A stretch of DNA of 8,683 nucleotides. Origin: Nitrospirae bacterium RIFCSPHIGHO2_01_FULL_66_17 (lineage in GTDB: Bacteria; Nitrospirota; Nitrospiria; 2-01-FULL-66-17). Both the position numbers and the translations under genes were made by a program. This document shows, one piece after another, positions 1 to 6,117 of this stretch. The notes under the pieces were generated by a model. It saw nothing but the letters and a program-made list of their open reading frames with translations, was not told the origin of the DNA and searched no databases. Where the stretch lies: contig MHEO01000028.1 of assembly GCA_001803875.1 (NCBI GenBank), positions 1 through 8,683 of the forward strand. Reading direction: 5' to 3'. The number at the start of each line of letters is the position of its first letter. Within the stretch, counting starts at the first letter, position 1.

Positions 1-1483
1 CCTTGCGCGCGCGGGCGGCGTTGCGGGCATCGACCAGGCCCGCGACCTCGGCGTCGGACAGCGTTCCGCTGACCACCGTTCCGGTCGCTTCGGCCGTCGC
101 GCGCGTGACGAGACCAGGTGCGGCCCCGGTGATCGTTAGCGTGCCCGTGCCAGGTGTGATGTGGATGTGGCCCCGTCGCGTGGCGTGGAAGTCCAACCCG
201 AGAATCCGTCCGTGGTGAATCAACGCGGCCTCGGCCTCCCGAGCCGTGTCCGCGCTCACGCCTTTCCCCAACGCGCGGTTGAATTCTGCTCTCGCGTGGT
301 GAAACACGCCCAGCGCCTGCGCGGTGTTGAGGTCGTCGTCCATCGCGGCGGCACACTGCTCGTCGAACCGCTCCAGCACCGCGCGCGCGATCGGGTTTCC
401 CTCGCCGCGCTCCGACTTGCCCTCCGGCTCGCGCAGCCGGCCGAGCAGATCGTAGAACCCGTCCAGCGCCGCCTTGGCGCCCCGCAGCGCCTCATCCGAA
501 AAGTCGATCGGACTCCGGTAGTGCGTGCCGAGCAGGAGGTAACGCAGCGCCTCGGCCGTCACCGCCCGATCCCAGGGCGACTTCTCCAGGATCTCGCGGA
601 TCGTGAAGAAGTTCCCGAGCGACTTGGACATCTTCTCTTCGTTGATCGTCACGAAGCCGTTGTGCACCCAGCAGCGCGCGAACTCGACGCCGGTATAGCC
701 CTCCGACTGGGCGATCTCGTTCTCATGGTGCGGAAACGTGAGGTCCTGGCCGCCGCCGTGCAGGTCGATGGTCCGGCCGAGGTGCGCCATCGCCATCGCG
801 GAGCACTCGATGTGCCAGCCCGGCCGGCCGGGACCCCACGGGCTGTCCCACGTGGGCTCGCCGGGCTTGGACGCCTTCCACAGCGCGAAGTCCAGCGGGT
901 CGCGCTTTTTCTCGTCCACTCTAGCGTGACGCAAGATCGTTGCCTCGCGCTCGACGCGCGCCCCCGCCTGGAGCTGGTCGAGCCGCCGCCGCGACAGCCG
1001 CCCGTATGCGGGGAAGCCCGCCACGTGAAAATACACGTCGCCGCCTTCGGCGTACGCCATCCCCTTGTCGACCAGGCCGGCGATCAGCGCGAGCATGTCG
1101 GGGATGTGGTCGGTGGCCTTGGGCTCGACCGTCGCGCGGCGGACGCCCAGCGCGTCCATGTCGCGCTCGTATTCCGCGATGAACCGTTCGGCCACCTCGC
1201 GCCAGCCGATCCCGTCCCGCGCGGCGCGCGCGATGATCTTGTCGTCGATGTCGGTGAAGTTGCGGACGTAGGTGACGATCAGGCCCTTGGACTCCAGATA
1301 CCGGCGCAGCACGTCGAAGACGATCGCGCTCCGCGCGTGGCCGATGTGGCAGAGGTCGTACACGGTCACGCCGCACACGTACATGCCGACGTGCCCCGGC
1401 GTCCGCGGCCGGACCGGCGCCTTGGCGCCGGTCATCGTGTTGTAGAGTCGAAGCGAGAGGTCGGGGGACGGTCGCCCGCTCAT
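1..1483 (-). CDS. cysS: Cysteinyl-tRNA synthetase (3' end cut by window)
   Basis: Class I aminoacyl-tRNA synthetase that charges tRNA-Cys in the cytoplasm. 494 codons are visible with no in-frame stop. The last ones (LVDARNAARARK) match the C-terminal helix of the family, so only a few dozen residues should be missing. Visible motifs are YVCGVTVYD with Cys37, HIGH at 46-49, NFTDIDDKII, WHIECSA with Cys227, PHHENE with His252 and Glu256, and KMSKS at 284-288. By comparison with E. coli CysRS, Cys37, Cys227, His252 and Glu256 are the zinc ligands. The start is ATG, overlapping the pcm stop as ATGA, which indicates translational coupling. Residues 179-188 (REATILRHAR) are an extra block between GARVE and VDEKKRDP. 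E. coli has GARVDVVDDKRNP without a break, and removing the ten residues restores an ungapped alignment. The block is encoded by a 30-bp repeat that also occurs next to pcm. All catalytic and zinc motifs are intact, so the enzyme is probably functional. Confidence 0.97.
   Translation of the reverse strand, partial: MSGRPSPDLSLRLYNTMTGAKAPVRPRTPGHVGMYVCGVTVYDLCHIGHARSAIVFDVLRRYLESKGLIVTYVRNFTDIDDKIIARAARDGIGWREVAERFIAEYERDMDALGVRRATVEPKATDHIPDMLALIAGLVDKGMAYAEGGDVYFHVAGFPAYGRLSRRRLDQLQAGARVEREATILRHARVDEKKRDPLDFALWKASKPGEPTWDSPWGPGRPGWHIECSAMAMAHLGRTIDLHGGGQDLTFPHHENEIAQSEGYTGVEFARCWVHNGFVTINEEKMSKSLGNFFTIREILEKSPWDRAVTAEALRYLLLGTHYRSPIDFSDEALRGAKAALDGFYDLLGRLREPEGKSERGEGNPIARAVLERFDEQCAAAMDDDLNTAQALGVFHHARAEFNRALGKGVSADTAREAEAALIHHGRILGLDFHATRRGHIHITPGTGTLTITGAAPGLVTRATAEATGTVVSGTLSDAEVAGLVDARNAARARK
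920..950 (-). repeat. 31-bp dispersed repeat, copy 1, inside cysS
   Basis: On the minus strand this reads GCGCGAGGCA, then ACGATC, then TTGCGTCACGCTAGA. It matches the copy at 2182-2212 at 30 of 31 positions; the single difference is A versus C at the tenth base. Its last 17 bases, TCTTGCGTCACGCTAGA, form a near-perfect dyad: seven of eight base pairs around a central C. In cysS it adds exactly ten in-frame codons (REATILRHAR) and no stop. The direct sequence match is certain. That it is a mobile or repetitive element is inference. Confidence 0.85.
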
Positions 1484-2139
1484 CGCGCGGCGTCCCGAAC
1501 GGCCGGATCAGGCGGCGTCCCGCGGTCGGTCCGCCACCCGTAACTCCCGATGAGCGGCACGAACGCGCAGTCGGTCAACGGCATCACGTGGAGGGCGCCG
1601 CCCCGCTTCACCACCCGCTGCAGGCGCTGGCCGTTCCGGTCGCCGACCGGCGCGACCAGCCGTCCGCCCTCCTTGAGTTGGGCGATCAGCGGTTCCGGCA
1701 CCGCCGGGGAACCCGCCGTGACCATGATCGCGTCGAACGGCGCCTCCTCGGGCCAGCCGAAGGTCCCGTCGAAGTGCTTGATCACCACGTCGTACACCTT
1801 CAGGCGGTCGAACGTCGCCCGCGCGCGATCCGCCAGCCCCTTCACGCGCTCGACGGTGAAGACCCGGGCCGCGAGCCGCGCAAGGATCGCCGCCTGGTAC
1901 CCCGACCCCGTGCCCACCTCGAGGACGCGCTCGGCGCCGGTCAATCCCAGGGCCTGACTCATCAACGCCACGATGTACGGCTGCGAAATGGTCTGGCGCT
2001 CGCCGATCGGCAGCGCGCGGTCTTCGTACGCGCGATCCGCCAGCGCCGACTCCACGAACAGGTGGCGGGGCACCGCGCCCATCGCGTCCAGGACGCGCGG
2101 GTCGGTGATCCCCCGCGGCGCGAGCTGCTCCTCGACCAT
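1480..2139 (-). CDS. pcm: Protein-L-isoaspartate O-methyltransferase
   Basis: SAM-dependent methyltransferase that repairs isoaspartyl residues in damaged proteins in the cytoplasm. With the ATG chosen here the protein is 219 residues, close to the usual 208-220. It begins MVEEQLAPRGITDPRVL, the normal family N-terminus. Visible motifs are QTISQP (49-54), the SAM-binding loop VLEVGTGSG (72-80) with acidic Glu97 at the end of strand 2 (FTVER), FDAIMVTAG, and LKEGGRLVAPVG. The frame stays open upstream to a GTG at 2214, which would give 244 residues. That extension consists mostly of the translated 31-bp repeat (REATILRHAR), so I do not take it as the ancestral start, although the family helix often begins a few residues before MV. 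Neither start has a strong Shine-Dalgarno sequence. surE lies upstream, as in many proteobacteria, and the stop overlaps the cysS start. Confidence 0.95.
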   Translation of the reverse strand: MVEEQLAPRGITDPRVLDAMGAVPRHLFVESALADRAYEDRALPIGERQTISQPYIVALMSQALGLTGAERVLEVGTGSGYQAAILARLAARVFTVERVKGLADRARATFDRLKVYDVVIKHFDGTFGWPEEAPFDAIMVTAGSPAVPEPLIAQLKEGGRLVAPVGDRNGQRLQRVVKRGGALHVMPLTDCAFVPLIGSYGWRTDRGTPPDPAVRDAAR

Positions 2140-2181
2140 CGTCCGCCGCCGGCCCTCGTGGGATGTCGCCGCGGTGTCCGT

Positions 2182-2212
2182 TCTAGCGTGACGCAAGATC
2201 GTGGCCTCGCGC
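2182..2212 (-). repeat. 31-bp dispersed repeat, copy 2, in front of pcm
   Basis: On the minus strand this reads GCGCGAGGCC, then ACGATC, then TTGCGTCACGCTAGA. It is the same as copy 1 in cysS except for one base, with the same orientation and the same open reading frame (REATILRHAR). It fills the gap between the surE stop and the pcm start region and overlaps the alternative GTG start of pcm by one base. It contains GAGG eight bases before a TTG codon that is in frame with pcm, so it could in principle supply an initiation site. Confidence 0.85.
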
Positions 2213-2218
2213 ACCCCC

Positions 2219-2235
2219 CGAGGGGTTCACCCTCG
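2219..2235 (-). other. Small hairpin over the surE stop codon
   Basis: A perfect 6-bp stem, CGAGGG paired with CCCTCG, encloses a five-base loop and includes the surE TGA stop codon. No U-rich run follows it, so it is not a classical terminator. It may affect coupling between surE and pcm, or it may be chance in GC-rich sequence. Confidence 0.35.
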
Positions 2236-3015
2236 CGACCGCCCGCCCGGCGGAGACAGGCGGGCTTCCCACGCCGCGAGCGCGTCCAAGGCGCCGTAAT
2301 TGGTGAGATCGAGGTGCACCGGGGTGACCGAGACGTAGCCCGCGTGGACCGCGCCGAAATCGGTCCCCTCAACGTCGGCGCCGAAATCCCGGTTGCCGCC
2401 GATCCAGTAGTACTTCCGCCCGCGAGGGTCCACGTTCTCGATGATCGCGTTGGCGTCGTAGGAGCGGCGCCCGAGGCGGGTGATCTTCACCCCGCGCACC
2501 TCCGAGGGGTCGAGGTCGGGCACGTTCACGTTCAGCAGGGTGTCGCGGGGCAGCCCGTGTTCGAGGACCAGTGCGGCAAGCCGCGCCGCGACGTCGGCCG
2601 CCGCGTCAAAGCGAAACGCGCCGTCCCCGGCCTGGGAGATGGCGATCGACGGGATCCCGAGCAGGGTGCCCTCCATCGCGGCCGAGACCGTGCCCGAGTA
2701 GGTCACGTCGTCGGCGAGGTTCTCCCCCTTGTTGATGCCCGACACGATCAGCGCGGGGCGCTCCTTCATGATCGTGATGACGCCCAGGTTGATGCAGTCG
2801 GTCGGCGTGCCGCTCGTGCTGAAGACGTCGTCGGCCAGACGGGTGACGCGCAGCGGTTTGTGCAGCGTGATCGCGTGGCTTGCCGCGTTCTGCTCGCCGT
2901 CGGGCGCAACCACGATCACCTCCCCCAGCGCCCGCAGCGCGTGGGCCAGCCGCTTGATCCCTTCGGAGTGGACGCCGTCGTCGTTGGAGACGAGGATTTT
3001 GGGTTTGGAGGTCAT
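2227..3015 (-). CDS. surE: 5'/3'-nucleotidase SurE
   Basis: Metal-dependent phosphatase acting on nucleoside monophosphates (5'- and 3'-), a cytoplasmic survival and housekeeping enzyme. Length is 262 residues, typical for the family. Visible motifs are ILVSNDDGVHSEGI with the metal-binding Asp12 and Asp13, STSGTPTDC, VSGINKGENLADDVTYSGTV and LNVNVPDL. The third metal ligand, Ser39 in E. coli (NRSGAS), aligns with Asn43 here (EQNAAS), which is an unusual change. The start is ATG at 3015. No closer alternative exists because the first strand (KILVSNDDG) follows almost at once. There is no Shine-Dalgarno sequence; the start is preceded directly by a T-rich tract and a stable hairpin. pcm follows after the 31-bp repeat. 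Confidence 0.96.
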   Translation of the reverse strand: MTSKPKILVSNDDGVHSEGIKRLAHALRALGEVIVVAPDGEQNAASHAITLHKPLRVTRLADDVFSTSGTPTDCINLGVITIMKERPALIVSGINKGENLADDVTYSGTVSAAMEGTLLGIPSIAISQAGDGAFRFDAAADVAARLAALVLEHGLPRDTLLNVNVPDLDPSEVRGVKITRLGRRSYDANAIIENVDPRGRKYYWIGGNRDFGADVEGTDFGAVHAGYVSVTPVHLDLTNYGALDALAAWEARLSPPGGRSRG

Positions 3016-3045
3016 GAAAAGAAACAGGCGTAGCGTGGCTACGCC
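3016..3045 (-). terminator. Terminator-like hairpin abutting the surE start
   Basis: On the minus strand GGCGTAGC, loop CAC, GCTACGCC form a perfect 8-bp stem, followed by TGTTTCTTTTC and then the surE ATG. The stem plus U-rich tract has the form of an intrinsic terminator for the ihfA-merR-tRNA-Pro transcript. Its unusual position, with no base between the U-rich tract and the surE start codon, also makes it a possible attenuator or translation-control element. The tract is interrupted by G and C, so strength is uncertain. Confidence 0.5.
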
Positions 3046-3096
3046 CAGGTTAAACGGCTACGTTTCTCCATACCAGATCTACGGCCAAATATCTCC

Positions 3097-3133
3097 GAGC
3101 CTCGGGCCGGGACACCGGCCCTGCGTTCGGCTC
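3097..3133 (-). other. GC-rich stem-loop downstream of tRNA-Pro
   Basis: GGGCCGG, loop TGTC, CCGGCCC form a perfect 7-bp stem (3104-3121). Outer GAGCC/GGCTC pairing (3129-3133 with 3097-3101) extends it across an internal loop. It starts 14 bases after the tRNA CCA end. There is no U-run after it, so a role in 3' processing or RNA protection is more likely than termination. The rest of the tRNA-surE gap (about 130 bp) holds no gene and no promoter I can defend. Confidence 0.4.
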
Positions 3134-3146
3134 AGCAAGCTCGGAT

Positions 3147-3223
3147 TGGTCGGGGCGACTGGATTTGAACCAGCGACCACTCGCACCCCAAGCGAGTGCG
3201 CTACCAGGCTGCGCTACGCCCCG
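3147..3223 (-). tRNA. tRNA-Pro, anticodon GGG, CCA encoded
   Basis: The cloverleaf is complete. The acceptor is CGGGGCG paired with CGCCCCG, with discriminator A. The D arm is GCGC AGCCTGGTA GCGC. The anticodon stem CTCGC/GCGAG has loop TTGGGGT, which gives anticodon GGG (reads CCC and CCU). The T arm is GCTGG TTCAAAT CCAGT. The CCA end is genomically encoded, giving 77 nt. The tRNA lies in the same direction as ihfA-merR, and its first ten bases overlap the merR coding sequence. The mature tRNA must therefore be cut from a longer transcript by RNase P, or made from a promoter inside merR. Confidence 0.97.
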
Positions 3224-3618
3224 ACTGAATCCGGCCTTGCCCCGTCCGTGGCCTCCGTACCCCCCCGGGGCGAGGGCGGAGCCTCGAACGCCTTGAGATC
3301 GTCTAGGATGGCCTGCAGTTGACCCTTGATCGCGCCGATCACCTGCTTCGGCGGCGCGTGCTGCTCCCGTTCGCGCCGGGCGCGGCCACGCAACTGCTGT
3401 TTGGCACCCATGATGGTGTACTTCTGTTCGTAGAGCATCCGCTTGATGGTCAGGACCAGATCGACGTCCTGCGCCGTGTACACCCGCTGACCACCCGCGC
3501 TCTTGCGCGGGTGGAGAAACGGGAATTCGGTCTCCCAGTAACGCAGGACGTACGCCTCGAGACCCGTCATCCGGCTGACTTCGCCGATCTTGTAAAACAT
3601 TTTCTCCGGCGCGGTCAT
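3214..3618 (-). CDS. Short MerR-family transcriptional regulator
   Basis: 134-residue DNA-binding protein with an N-terminal MerR winged helix-turn-helix: MFYKIGEVSRMTGLEAYVLR (7-26), then YWETEFPFLHP and RKSAGGQRVYTAQDVDLVL. A short helical segment follows with IKRMLYEQKYTIMGAKQQLR, and then a low-complexity Pro/Gly-rich tail (residues about 112-134). There is no effector domain, so it is not a metal or drug sensor of the classical type. This small MerR next to ihfA and tRNA-Pro is, from memory, a conserved arrangement also seen in Pseudomonas and Xanthomonas; its target is unknown. The ATG overlaps the ihfA stop (ATGA). The stop codon lies within the tRNA-Pro gene. The frame is open further upstream, but that part is only the shadow of ihfA. 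Confidence 0.92.
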   Translation of the reverse strand: MTAPEKMFYKIGEVSRMTGLEAYVLRYWETEFPFLHPRKSAGGQRVYTAQDVDLVLTIKRMLYEQKYTIMGAKQQLRGRARREREQHAPPKQVIGAIKGQLQAILDDLKAFEAPPSPRGGTEATDGARPDSVGA

Positions 3619-3950
3619 GGCGCGTCCACCTGCTCGGCCGTCTCCTCCGGCGGCGCGGGCATCTCGCCGGGCTGCGCGTCGCTGACGAACCGCTTGAACA
3701 CCTGGCTTGGCCGGAACGTGACCACCTTGCGCGGCGTGATGCCGATCTCCTCGCCGGTCTTGGGGTTTCGGCCCTTGCGGGCGCGCTTGTGGCGGACCAC
3801 GAAGTTGCCGAACCCCGCGATCTTGACGGTTTCCCCCTTTTGCAGGACCGCCTTGATGGAATCCAGCATCAGCTCGAGAAGATCGGACGCATCCTTCTTC
3901 GGGATGCCGACCTTCTCGCACACTTCGTTGGCGATGTCCGCCTTTCTCAT
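3615..3950 (-). CDS. ihfA: Integration host factor subunit alpha (HU/IHF family)
   Basis: 111-residue nucleoid protein that bends DNA as a dimer. The sequence follows the IHF/HU fold: MRKADIANEVCEKVGIPKKD (helix 1 and turn), LLELMLDSIKAVLQKGETV (helix 2), IAGFGNFVVRHKRARKGRNP and KTGEEIGITPRKVVTFRPSQ (the beta arms). Pro in RNPKTGE is the residue that intercalates at the DNA kink in known structures. The core resembles E. coli IhfA. The C-terminal tail (about residues 92-111, QPGEMPAPPEETAEQ) is acidic and proline-rich, and longer than usual. A plausible promoter lies about 60 bp upstream. pheT, a common upstream neighbour of ihfA in gammaproteobacteria, is not present here. Confidence 0.94.
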   Translation of the reverse strand: MRKADIANEVCEKVGIPKKDASDLLELMLDSIKAVLQKGETVKIAGFGNFVVRHKRARKGRNPKTGEEIGITPRKVVTFRPSQVFKRFVSDAQPGEMPAPPEETAEQVDAP

Positions 3951-4007
3951 GCGCCGCTCACGATCCCGCCAGCTCCGTGTCGCTCCCGCCCCGGCATCTC
4001 CAGCGCC

Positions 4008-4036
4008 ACCCTACTGAAATCCTCCGGTAAAGTCAA
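4008..4036 (-). promoter_or_regulatory. Sigma-70-like promoter for ihfA-merR-tRNA-Pro
   Basis: On the minus strand TTGACT (4031-4036; five of six to TTGACA) is separated by exactly 17 bases from TAGGGT (4008-4013; a weak -10 that keeps TA...T). Transcription would begin near 4001 and leave a leader of about 50 nt before the ihfA ATG. The segment is AT-richer than its surroundings and lies immediately after the cimA stop, which makes it the natural border between the two transcription units. Confidence 0.55.
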
Positions 4037-4042
4037 GCAAAA

Positions 4043-5638
4043 TCAACTGGTTTGGCTTCGTCGGCCCGCGCGCCGCGACAGACGGTACTCGATGCTGTCC
4101 ACCAACGCCTGCCAACTGGCCTCGATGATGTTGGTCGAGACGCCGACGGTGCCCCATGTGCCGGTCTGGTCGCCGGATTCGATGAGCACGCGCACCCGGG
4201 AGGCGGTGCCGTCCTGCGCCGCCAGGACCCGGACCTTGTAATCGATGAGACGGACGTCCTTGAGCTGCGGGTAGAACCCTTCGAGCGCCTTGCGGAGCGC
4301 GTGGTCGAGGGCGTTGACGGGCCCCGCGCCGACGGACGCGGTGTGCTCGACCGCCTGCCCCACGCGGAGCATGATCGTCGCCTCGCACAGCGGCTCCTCG
4401 GCCTCCCGGCGCTTCTCCACGATCACCCGAAAGCCGATCAGGTCGAAGAAGCGGCGGTGGGTGCCGAGCGCCTTGCGCATCAGCAGCTCGAACGACCCCT
4501 CCGCGCCCTCGAACTGATACCCCTGCCGCTCGAGCTCTTTCAACTCCGTGAGGATCCCCTGAAGGCGCGGGTCGGACGCGTCCAGATCCAGGCCGTACTC
4601 GGCCGCCTTCTCGAGCAGGCTGCCCTTGCCCGCCGCGTCGGACACCAGGATGCGCCGCCGGTTGCCCACGACCTCGGGCGGCACGTGCTCGTAGGTTTCA
4701 GGCTTCTTGCGGACCGCGTGGACGTGGATGCCGCCCTTGTGGGCAAACGCGCTCTCGCCGACGTACGGCTGGCGCTTGTGGGAGGGCAGGTTGGCGATCT
4801 CGAACACGAAGCGCGCCGTCTCGGTCAGGTGCCGGAGCTGCGTCTCGCTGAGGACCGGGCGGTTCATCTTCAACGCGAGGTTGGCGATCAGGGAGCAGAG
4901 GTTCGCGTTGCCGCACCGCTCCCCGAAGCCGTTGATCGTCCCCTGGACCTGCACGACGCCCTCCTCGACCGCCACCAGGGAATTCGCGACCGCGACGTCG
5001 CCGTCGTTGTGGGCGTGGATGCCGAGCGGAACATCGATGCGGTCGGCGACCGTGCGGACGATCTCCCGCACCTCCCACGGCATCGCGCCGCCGTTGGTGT
5101 CGCACAGCGCGATCCGGTCCGCCCCCTCGGCCTGGGCACGCTCCAGCGTCTCCAGCGCATAGTCGGGATTGGTCTTGTAGCCGTCGAAAAAGTGCTCGGC
5201 GTCGTAGACCACCATGCGCCGCTTGGATTTCAAGTACGCCACCGAGTCGCCGATCAATTCGAGATTCTTCTTAAGCGAGATGCCCAGCGCCTCGGTCACG
5301 TGCAGGTCCCAACTCTTGCCGAAGATCGTGATGACGGGGGTGTGCGCATCGAGCAGCGCCTGCAGCGACGGGTCCTCCTGAACAGCGTGGCTCGCCTTCC
5401 GGGTGGCCCCGAACGCCGCGATCCGGGCGTGCTTGAGCGGGAGCTTCCGGACCTCCTTGAAAAACTCGGCGTCCTTGGGGTTCGCGCCCGGCCACCCGCC
5501 CTCGATGTAGGGGATCCCCAGTTCGTCGAGCTTCCGGACGATGCGGAGCTTGTCCTCGACCGAGAACGCGATGTCCTCGGCCTGCGCCCCATCGCGCAGC
5601 GTCGTGTCGTACAGCTCGATCACCGGCGCTTTGTTCAC
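4043..5638 (-). CDS. cimA: (R)-citramalate synthase
   Basis: Condenses pyruvate and acetyl-CoA to (R)-citramalate, the first step of the threonine-independent route to 2-oxobutyrate and isoleucine. 531 residues. The N-terminal HMGL-like TIM barrel has ELYDTTLRDGAQ (Arg15, Asp16), GGWPGANPKD, the citramalate-synthase-type FGKSWDLHVTEAL (106-118), the metal-binding HAHND (His208, His210) and GFGERCGN (237-244). A linker follows (FAHKGGIHVHAV). The C-terminal regulatory LeuA dimerisation domain spans about 390-520 (SVGAGPVNALDHALRKAL, VGVSTNIIEASWQALVDS), the site of isoleucine feedback in relatives. The start is GTG at 5638, overlapping the lysC stop as GTGA, so translation is coupled to lysC. 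The KSWD motif and the length argue for citramalate rather than isopropylmalate synthase. Confidence 0.95.
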   Translation of the reverse strand: MNKAPVIELYDTTLRDGAQAEDIAFSVEDKLRIVRKLDELGIPYIEGGWPGANPKDAEFFKEVRKLPLKHARIAAFGATRKASHAVQEDPSLQALLDAHTPVITIFGKSWDLHVTEALGISLKKNLELIGDSVAYLKSKRRMVVYDAEHFFDGYKTNPDYALETLERAQAEGADRIALCDTNGGAMPWEVREIVRTVADRIDVPLGIHAHNDGDVAVANSLVAVEEGVVQVQGTINGFGERCGNANLCSLIANLALKMNRPVLSETQLRHLTETARFVFEIANLPSHKRQPYVGESAFAHKGGIHVHAVRKKPETYEHVPPEVVGNRRRILVSDAAGKGSLLEKAAEYGLDLDASDPRLQGILTELKELERQGYQFEGAEGSFELLMRKALGTHRRFFDLIGFRVIVEKRREAEEPLCEATIMLRVGQAVEHTASVGAGPVNALDHALRKALEGFYPQLKDVRLIDYKVRVLAAQDGTASRVRVLIESGDQTGTWGTVGVSTNIIEASWQALVDSIEYRLSRRAGRRSQTS

Positions 5639-6117
5639 GCGGGGGTTCCCAATTCAAATGCCTCGTGCAGCGCGCGCACGGCCAGTTCCGTGTACTTCGC
5701 GTCCACCACGCAGGAAATCTTGATCTCGCTGGTGGAGATCATCATGATGTTGATGCCCTCGCGCGCCAGCGTCTCGAACATGGTCGCGGCCACGCCCGAG
5801 TGCGACCGCATGCCGACGCCCACGATCGAAACCTTGGCGATGTCTTCGGTGAGCTGCACATCGTTGGCGCCGATCTCCCGGACCAGCGTCGAGACGAGGC
5901 TCACCGCCTTCTTGGCGTCCGCCCGGGGCACGGTGAACGAGATGTCGGTCAGCCCTTCCTGGCTGATGTTCTGGATGATCATGTCGACAATGATGTCTTC
6001 CTTGGCGATGCCGCCGAAGAGTCGGGCCGCGATGCCGGGGCGGTCGGGCACACCCAGCAGGGTGATCTTGGCCTGGTTGCGGTCGTAGGTCACCCCCGAT
6101 ACCACGACCTGTTCCAT
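5635..6117 (-). CDS. Aspartate kinase beta subunit from an internal start (probable)
   Basis: Met248 of LysC is an ATG preceded by AAAGGAGG with eight bases between, the strongest Shine-Dalgarno sequence I see in the window. Translation from here gives a 160-residue protein (MEQVVVSGVTYDRNQAKITL...) consisting of the two ACT domains only. In B. subtilis and Corynebacterium glutamicum the aspartate kinase gene makes a free beta subunit from an in-frame internal start at nearly the same place, giving alpha2beta2 enzymes. The match in position and length supports the same here. It is an in-frame product of the same gene, not a second gene. Confidence 0.65.
   Translation of the reverse strand: MEQVVVSGVTYDRNQAKITLLGVPDRPGIAARLFGGIAKEDIIVDMIIQNISQEGLTDISFTVPRADAKKAVSLVSTLVREIGANDVQLTEDIAKVSIVGVGMRSHSGVAATMFETLAREGINIMMISTSEIKISCVVDAKYTELAVRALHEAFELGTPA

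Noticed and set aside
921..1376. Possible frameshift in cysS near 921
   Set aside because: Reading every codon from 1483 to the window edge gives no stop, and all CysRS motifs are in one frame. The oddity is an in-frame insertion, not a frameshift.
161..1543. Long plus-strand open frame opposite cysS (460 codons), and similar ones at 1588-3033, 4052-6088, 5665-6852 and 6857-7846
   Set aside because: Each is the mirror frame of a well-identified minus-strand gene. High GC at third positions removes stops there. The peptides are Arg/His/Asp/Val-rich with no recognisable family.
3046..3146. Promoter for surE in the AT-richer part of the tRNA-surE gap
   Set aside because: I found TATGGA- and TTGGCC-like strings but no pair with 16-18 base spacing.
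3214..3921. 235-codon version of the MerR protein
   Set aside because: The N-terminal hundred residues are an out-of-frame reading of ihfA. The MerR domain begins right after the ATG at 3618, which also overlaps the ihfA stop.
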